Part shown: positions 59,493 to 64,000 of the stretch, in pieces
How positions within the stretch are numbered: position 1 is the first letter of the stretch
How the letters are laid out: each line of letters starts with the position of its first letter
Origin: Alkalicaulis satelles
Lineage (GTDB): Bacteria > Pseudomonadota > Alphaproteobacteria > Caulobacterales > Maricaulaceae
Assembly (NCBI RefSeq): GCF_008630495.1
Contig: NZ_VWOJ01000002.1
Coordinates: 573,001 to 637,000 of the forward strand
Reading direction: 5' to 3'
Length of the DNA: 64,000 bases
Notes under the pieces: generated by a model
Told to the model about the DNA's origin: nothing
Seen by the model: the letters and a program-made list of their open reading frames with translations, nothing else
The model's database searches: none
Program-made: the position numbers and the translations under genes

Positions 59493-60154
59493 GCGCGCGG
59501 GGGCTGTTCATTCGCGAGGCGCGCCTGGCGTTTGCGGGCGGCGGCGGTCCGGCGGGGCCGGCGGCGTTTTATCTCGCCGCGCTGGCGCTGGCGCCGCTGG
59601 CCATCGGGCCGGATGCGGCCATTCTCGCCGCCGCCGGGCCGGGCGTGATCGTGTTCGGCGCCCTGCTGGCCAGCCTGCAGGGCGCCGAGCGCATGTTCGC
59701 CGACGACGCCTCTGACGGCACGCTGGAGCTTTACGCCCTGTCCGGACTGCCCTTGTCGGCGTGCGCCCTGATCAAGGCGCTGGCCTATACGCTGGCCGCC
59801 TTCTGGCCCGCGCCGGTGATCGCCGGGATGGGCGCTCTCGCCTACGGGCTGAGCCTGGAGGCGGCGCTGGCGCTGGCGGCGGGGATCGCGCTGGCCGCGC
59901 CGGGCCTGGTGTTCATCGCCGCCTTCGCCGGAGCGCTGGCGGCGGGCTTGCGCCGGGCCGGGCTGATCATCGCGCTGATCGCCGCGCCTTTGCAGGCGCC
60001 GCTTCTGGTGTTCGCCGCCGGTGCGGCGCGCGCGGCCATGGACGGCACGGGACTGACCGGCGCCAATCTGATGCTGGCGCTGGCCTTCTCGCTGGCCGCC
60101 ATGGTGCTGGCGCCGCTGGGCGCGGGCGCGGCCCTGCGCGCCCGCCTGGAGTAG
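59489..60154 (+). CDS. ccmB: Heme exporter protein CcmB
   Basis: The 221-residue protein has six membrane spans and the CcmB pattern: LFIREARLAFAGGGG, FGALLASLQGAERMFADDASDGTLELYALSGLPLSA and a Gly/Ala-rich second half. It forms the membrane part of the CcmA transporter. CcmC and CcmD are not in the window after it; the convergent sucD gene starts 3 bp past its stop, so any ccmC is elsewhere. Confidence 0.93.
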   Translation: MSARGLFIREARLAFAGGGGPAGPAAFYLAALALAPLAIGPDAAILAAAGPGVIVFGALLASLQGAERMFADDASDGTLELYALSGLPLSACALIKALAYTLAAFWPAPVIAGMGALAYGLSLEAALALAAGIALAAPGLVFIAAFAGALAAGLRRAGLIIALIAAPLQAPLLVFAAGAARAAMDGTGLTGANLMLALAFSLAAMVLAPLGAGAALRARLE

Positions 60155-60157
60155 AGG

Positions 60158-61063
60158 CTACTTCAGCAGATCAGCCAGCGTGGCGCCCATGCGCGCCGGG
60201 CTGTCGGCGACCACGATCCCGGCCGATTTCATCGCCTCGATCTTGCCGTCCGCGCCGCCCTTGCCGCCAGACACGATGGCGCCGGCATGGCCCATGGTGC
60301 GGCCCGGAGGCGCGGTGCGCCCGGCGATGAAGCCGACCGTTGGTTTCTTGCGGCCCTTCTTGGCTTCGTCTTTGAGGAACTGGGCGGCTTCCTCCTCGGC
60401 CGAGCCGCCGATCTCGCCGATCATGATGATGGACTGCGTCGCCTCATCAGCCAGGAACAGCTCCAGAATGTCGGTGAATTCGGTGCCCTTGACCGGGTCG
60501 CCGCCAATGCCTACCGCCGTGGTCTGGCCCAGACCCTCGCGGCTGGTCTGGAACACCGCCTCATAGGTCAGCGTGCCTGAGCGCGAGACCACGCCCACCG
60601 AGCCCTTCTTGAAGATGGAGCCGGGCATGATGCCGATCTTGCACTCTTCAGGCGTCAGCACGCCGGGGCAGTTGGGGCCCAGAAGCCGCGAGCTGGAGCG
60701 CTCCAGGCGCGCCTTGACCCGCACCATGTCCATCACCGGAATGCCTTCGGTGATGCAGGTGATGAAGCCGATCCCGGCCTCGATGGCCTCGATGATGGCG
60801 TCGGCTGCGCCCGCAGGCGGCACATAGATCACGCTGGCGTCCGCGCCGGTGGCCTCGCGCGCTTCGGCCACGGAGGCGAAGATCGGCAGGTCCGCCGCGC
60901 CGTCCATGCCGCTAGTCCAGCTCTCGCCGCCCTTCTTGGGGTGCACGCCGCCCACCATCTTGGTGCCGTAATAGGCCAGCGCCTGCTCGGTGTGGAAGGT
61001 GCCGGTCTTGCCGGTCAGGCCCTGGACGATGACCTTGGTGTCTTTGTTGACGAGAATGGACAT
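60158..61063 (-). CDS. sucD: Succinyl-CoA synthetase alpha subunit
   Basis: The 301-residue subunit binds CoA and carries the phospho-His. Motifs: [19 protein letters not shown] (CoA fold), [29 protein letters not shown], and the phosphorylated His in [17 protein letters not shown]. It lies 59 bp after sucC on the same strand, the normal order. The stop faces the ccmB stop. Confidence 0.97.
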   Translation of the reverse strand: MSILVNKDTKVIVQGLTGKTGTFHTEQALAYYGTKMVGGVHPKKGGESWTSGMDGAADLPIFASVAEAREATGADASVIYVPPAGAADAIIEAIEAGIGFITCITEGIPVMDMVRVKARLERSSSRLLGPNCPGVLTPEECKIGIMPGSIFKKGSVGVVSRSGTLTYEAVFQTSREGLGQTTAVGIGGDPVKGTEFTDILELFLADEATQSIIMIGEIGGSAEEEAAQFLKDEAKKGRKKPTVGFIAGRTAPPGRTMGHAGAIVSGGKGGADGKIEAMKSAGIVVADSPARMGATLADLLK

Positions 61064-61122
61064 GGGTTTGGGTTTCCTAAAGGCAGTTTTTCAAGGTGGG
61101 GAGCGAGGCCATGAGTACGAGC

Positions 61123-62316
61123 CTACCCCCGCACCGCCTTGACGATTTTCTGGGCGGCGTCGTCGAGATCGTCGGCGCTGGTGATGTCCAGGCCGCTCTG
61201 GTCGAGAATCTGCTTGCCCAGCTCCACATTGGTGCCTTCCAGGCGCACCACCAGCGGGACTTTCAGGCCCACCTCTTTCACCGCGGCGACCACGCCCTCG
61301 GCGATCACGTCGCAGCGCATGATGCCGCCGAAGATATTGACCAGAATGCCTTTGACGTTCTTGTCGGCGGTGATGATCTTGAAGGCGGCCGTCACCTTCT
61401 CCTTGCTGGCGCCGCCGCCCACATCGAGGAAGTTGGCCGGCTCGGCGCCATAGAGCTTGATGATGTCCATGGTCGCCATGGCCAGGCCCGCCCCGTTGAC
61501 CATGCAGCCGATCTCGCCGTCCAGGGCGATATAGGCCAGGTCATATTTGGAGGCCTCGATTTCCTTGTCGTCCTCCTCGGTCAGATCGCGCAGGGCGCGC
61601 ACATCGTCGTGGCGGAACAGGGCGTTGCCGTCAAAGCTGACCTTGGCGTCGAGCACGCGGATGCGCCCGTCCTTCATGACGATCAGCGGGTTGATCTCCA
61701 GCAAGCTCATATCGGTCTGGGTGAAGGCGCGGTAGAGCACGCCGGCCAGCGCCAGCATGTCCTCGCGCGCCGGGCCGGTGAGCTTTAGCGCATCGGCGAT
61801 GGCCGCGGCGTCAGAGCCGGTCACCCCGGTCTCGGGATTGATGTTGAGGGTGATGATCTTCTCGGGCGTGTGCTCGGCCACCTCCTCGATATCCATCCCG
61901 CCCTCGGTGGAAACCACAAAGGCCACGCGCCCGGCATCGCGGTTGACCAGCAGGGACAGATAGAGCTCGCGCTCGATATCGGCGCCGTCCTCGATATAGA
62001 GCCGGCTCACCACCCGGCCCGCCGGGCCGGTCTGGTGGGTGACCAGGGTCTTGCCCAGCATCTCCTCGGCGTGGCGCACCACGTCGTCCTTGGAGAAGGC
62101 CAGCCGCACGCCGCCCTTGGCGTCCGGCCCCAGCTCCTTGAACTTGCCCTTGCCGCGCCCGCCGGCATGGATCTGGGATTTCACCACCCAGAGCGGGCCG
62201 GGCAGCTGGTCAGCGGCCTTTCGCGCTTCCTCCACGGAAAACACGGCGACGCCGTCGGCGACCGGGGCGCCAAAGGATTTCAGCAGGGCCTTGGCCTGGT
62301 GCTCGTGGATGTTCAT
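61123..62316 (-). CDS. sucC: Succinyl-CoA synthetase beta subunit
   Basis: The 397-residue subunit has an ATP-grasp domain ([34 protein letters not shown]) and a C-terminal domain with the succinate/CoA contact region ([39 protein letters not shown]). It forms the nucleotide-binding half of the TCA-cycle enzyme that converts succinyl-CoA to succinate with ATP or GTP formation. A probable promoter lies 66-93 bp upstream. Confidence 0.97.
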   Translation of the reverse strand: MNIHEHQAKALLKSFGAPVADGVAVFSVEEARKAADQLPGPLWVVKSQIHAGGRGKGKFKELGPDAKGGVRLAFSKDDVVRHAEEMLGKTLVTHQTGPAGRVVSRLYIEDGADIERELYLSLLVNRDAGRVAFVVSTEGGMDIEEVAEHTPEKIITLNINPETGVTGSDAAAIADALKLTGPAREDMLALAGVLYRAFTQTDMSLLEINPLIVMKDGRIRVLDAKVSFDGNALFRHDDVRALRDLTEEDDKEIEASKYDLAYIALDGEIGCMVNGAGLAMATMDIIKLYGAEPANFLDVGGGASKEKVTAAFKIITADKNVKGILVNIFGGIMRCDVIAEGVVAAVKEVGLKVPLVVRLEGTNVELGKQILDQSGLDITSADDLDDAAQKIVKAVRG

Positions 62317-62381
62317 GGGGCCGCACGCTCCTGATCAGGCGGAAAGGAAGGATGCGCCGCAGCAACGGCGCGCCGGGCCGC

Positions 62382-62409
62382 GTTATAACACCCGTCAGGG
62401 TGCTGGCAA
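62382..62409 (-). promoter_or_regulatory. Promoter of sucC-sucD
   Basis: On the minus strand TTGCCA (62409-62404), 16 bases and TATAAC (62387-62382) fit a sigma70 promoter. The spacer contains the palindrome CACCCGTCAGGGTG (62389-62402), a candidate operator between the -35 and -10 elements. Confidence 0.55.
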
Positions 62410-62441
62410 CGCAGCTGTGCGGGCAATGCAGTTGCGCAGGC

Positions 62442-62789
62442 TCATTCGCGCCGGGCGCCCGGGGCCAGGCGCGCTGAAATCGCGCCCGCCGCCCAGCCCA
62501 GCCCGCCGGCCAGACCGGCGCTCAGGGCGAGGATCACGCCGGCGGGGTCGCCCGCACAGCTCTGCGGCGTTCCCCCCGCCGCGATGCAGGCTTCGGCGGC
62601 GGTCTCCAGCATGGCGGCCAGCGCCAGCGCGGTCAGCTGGCCGGCCAGAACCGGCAGGCCCGCGCCCACCAGCGTCCAGCCCATCCAGCCGGCAAAGGTC
62701 AGTGCGCGAAGCCAGGCGCGCAGCCACAGGGCCAGTCCCGCGCATGCGGCTGCCGGCGCGGCGATGGCGAGCAGGGCGAAGAAGGTCAT
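62442..62789 (-). CDS. Small membrane protein of unknown function
   Basis: The 115-residue protein has an N-terminal span (FFALLAIAAPAAACAGLAL), a second (GWTLVGAGLPVLAGQLTALAL), and a third near the C-terminus (VILALSAGLAGGLGWAAGAI). Two Cys (EACIAAGG, QSCAGD) lie in the loop and could pair in the periplasm. Not recognised. It overlaps the MFS gene by 4 bp and so is translationally coupled to it. Confidence 0.65.
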   Translation of the reverse strand: MTFFALLAIAAPAAACAGLALWLRAWLRALTFAGWMGWTLVGAGLPVLAGQLTALALAAMLETAAEACIAAGGTPQSCAGDPAGVILALSAGLAGGLGWAAGAISARLAPGARRE

Positions 62790-64000
62790 GGTCGCGGCTC
62801 CGGCGCCGGGGCGCCTGCCGGGCTTTCATCGGCTTCATCAGCTTCATCGGCGCTGTCCTCGGGGGCTTCGATCTCGGCCAGCTCCGCCGAGGTGGCGGTG
62901 AGATAGAGGAAGGGTTCGCGCTCTTCTTGAGCGACCGGCGCGCGCACGGTGCGCCGCCACATCATGGCGGCGGCCAGGATGGCGCTGAATACCGCGGCGA
63001 ACAGGAACAGGCCGCGCGCGCCCAGCGGTCCGGCATAGGCGATGCCGGCCAGGATCGGCCCGATCACCGATCCGGCGGCCCAGACCAGCAGGGTTCCCGA
63101 AGCGATGGCCGGCAGGTCCTCGACCCGTGAGCGGTCTGCGGCGTGGGCGATGCCCACCGCGTAATAGGACAGGCTGGCCGCGCCCCACAGGCCCGCCAGC
63201 ACGGCGCCGCCAGCGAGGCCGGGATTGAGCAGGACGGCCAGCACGATGGCGAACAGCGCCGACGCCGCAGCCAGGGCTGCGATCACCAGGCGCCGGTCAA
63301 TGCGGTCGGATACCCAGCCTGCAGGCCACTGGGCCAGCATGGCCACGGCGTAGATCACCGCCATCACCAGCGCCGCCGCGCCGGCGGCGGCTTCGGGATT
63401 GAGGGTTTCGGCCCAGATGGGCACGAAAGCCAGCGTGCCTGAATTGACCACTCCGGCGATGAAGACGGCCGCAGCGGTGGCCGGCGCGATGGACAGAAGG
63501 CGCAGCGGCGAAACGGTCTCGCCGGTGGGCAGGGACGGCTCGCCGCGCCGGGTGAAGACGATGGGGATCAGGGCCAGGGACAGGAAAATGCCCGCGATCA
63601 CGAAGCTGTCGCCCAGCACCAGGCCGGGAATGGCGATCAGGAAGGGGCCCAGTATCAGCCCGGCCCGGCCCAGGATCTGATACATGGAGATCACCGTGCC
63701 GCGGCGCTCGGACGGGGTGGCGTCGGCGATCCAGCTTTCGGCCACGGCGAAAATGCCCGCCGCGCACACCCCGAAGCCGAAACGCGCCAGCAGCCACCAG
63801 GTGAAATCCGAATCCAGCGCCAGCGCCAGCGTCAGGGCCGCGCCCCCGCCGGCATAGGCGGCATAGGCGCGGATATGGCCGATGGAGCGGATGATGCGCG
63901 GCGCGGTGAAGGCGCCGGCCATGAAGCCCGCGCTATAGCCCGCCACCACCGCGCCGATGGACAGCGCTGACCAGGCGGCCGCATTCATGGCCAGCGGCAG
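62786..64000 (-). CDS. MFS transporter (YcaD-like), 5' end cut by window edge
   Basis: The visible part covers the last 405 codons or so. The frame is open to the window edge with LPLA before the first Met, and the family starts about 30 residues earlier, so the true start is probably outside. Motifs: GYSAGFMAGAFTAPRIIRSIGHIRAYA in the loop between spans 2 and 3, FAVAESWIADATPSERRGTVIS and GWVSDRIDRRLV. Twelve spans are expected. A hydrophilic acidic tail of about 50 residues (EDSADEADEADESPAG) is unusual for this group. Substrate is unknown. Confidence 0.85.
   Translation of the reverse strand: MPLAMNAAAWSALSIGAVVAGYSAGFMAGAFTAPRIIRSIGHIRAYAAYAGGGAALTLALALDSDFTWWLLARFGFGVCAAGIFAVAESWIADATPSERRGTVISMYQILGRAGLILGPFLIAIPGLVLGDSFVIAGIFLSLALIPIVFTRRGEPSLPTGETVSPLRLLSIAPATAAAVFIAGVVNSGTLAFVPIWAETLNPEAAAGAAALVMAVIYAVAMLAQWPAGWVSDRIDRRLVIAALAAASALFAIVLAVLLNPGLAGGAVLAGLWGAASLSYYAVGIAHAADRSRVEDLPAIASGTLLVWAAGSVIGPILAGIAYAGPLGARGLFLFAAVFSAILAAAMMWRRTVRAPVAQEEREPFLYLTATSAELAEIEAPEDSADEADEADESPAGAPAPEPRP

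Noticed and set aside
1-64000. tRNA, rRNA, tmRNA or other classical RNA genes
   Set aside because: No T-loop signature in an intergenic gap with a cloverleaf, and no rRNA segment, was found on either strand by eye; small RNAs without such signatures cannot be excluded.

Overview
The window is GC-rich chromosomal DNA from an alphaproteobacterium, most likely a stalked or dimorphic marine relative of Caulobacter in the Maricaulales/Hyphomonadaceae group. Supporting signs are the Caulobacter-type origin neighbourhood (hemE on one side, the ppsR/DUF299 gene on the other), three perfect parS sites in the rsmG-mnmG-mnmE cluster, the alphaproteobacterial LexA box GTTC-N7-GTTC, and families such as Usg, the CC0125-like lipoprotein, DUF2244, DUF3576, DUF6489 and TimA. 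No rRNA, tRNA, CRISPR array, insertion sequence or prophage was recognised.

Left part (1-21000): the 5' half of polA, preceded by a small gene whose promoter carries two LexA boxes; a glyoxalase; an Ada-like methyltransferase; a LolA-like protein; an acyltransferase divergent from a membrane LytTR regulator; uppP; a Fur-box-controlled TonB-dependent receptor followed by a FieF-like efflux pump; usg; rppH with a divergent polysaccharide deacetylase; a DUF4386 gene and a divergent TetR gene with three palindromic operators; then smr, mltA, timA and secB. A Phd/RelE toxin-antitoxin pair lies between secB and rho and is bracketed by two nearly identical copies of one terminator.

Origin region (21000-37000): rho, hemJ, hemH and hemE run leftward. 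An intergenic region of 533 bp with DnaA boxes and an AT-rich tract is the probable oriC. To its right ppsR, maf, aroE, coaE and dnaQ form a tightly overlapping rightward operon. parB, parA, rsmG, mnmG and mnmE follow on the opposite strand, head-on to the expected replication fork, and the three parS sites lie inside their coding sequences. Compared with the Caulobacter order as I recall it, the blocks around the origin have been rearranged.

Right part (37000-64000): a dienelactone hydrolase, a phosphodiesterase and an exported lipoprotein-type superoxide dismutase; holA, lptE and DUF3576; two envelope proteins; a MoeB/ThiF enzyme; a PIF1/RecD-like helicase; a candidate double-glycine leader peptide with a partner membrane protein; a cold-shock protein; a trimeric autotransporter adhesin divergent from an AraC-type regulator; acnA; a strongly AT-rich island with a single LA2681-type HEPN gene; ccmA-ccmB; sucC-sucD; and the start of an MFS transporter operon.

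The most interesting candidates are the LexA-controlled small protein with a putative beta-clamp motif upstream of polA, the leader-peptide/membrane-protein pair with two strong inverted repeats, the HEPN island, and the toxin-antitoxin cassette set between duplicated terminators at a synteny breakpoint.
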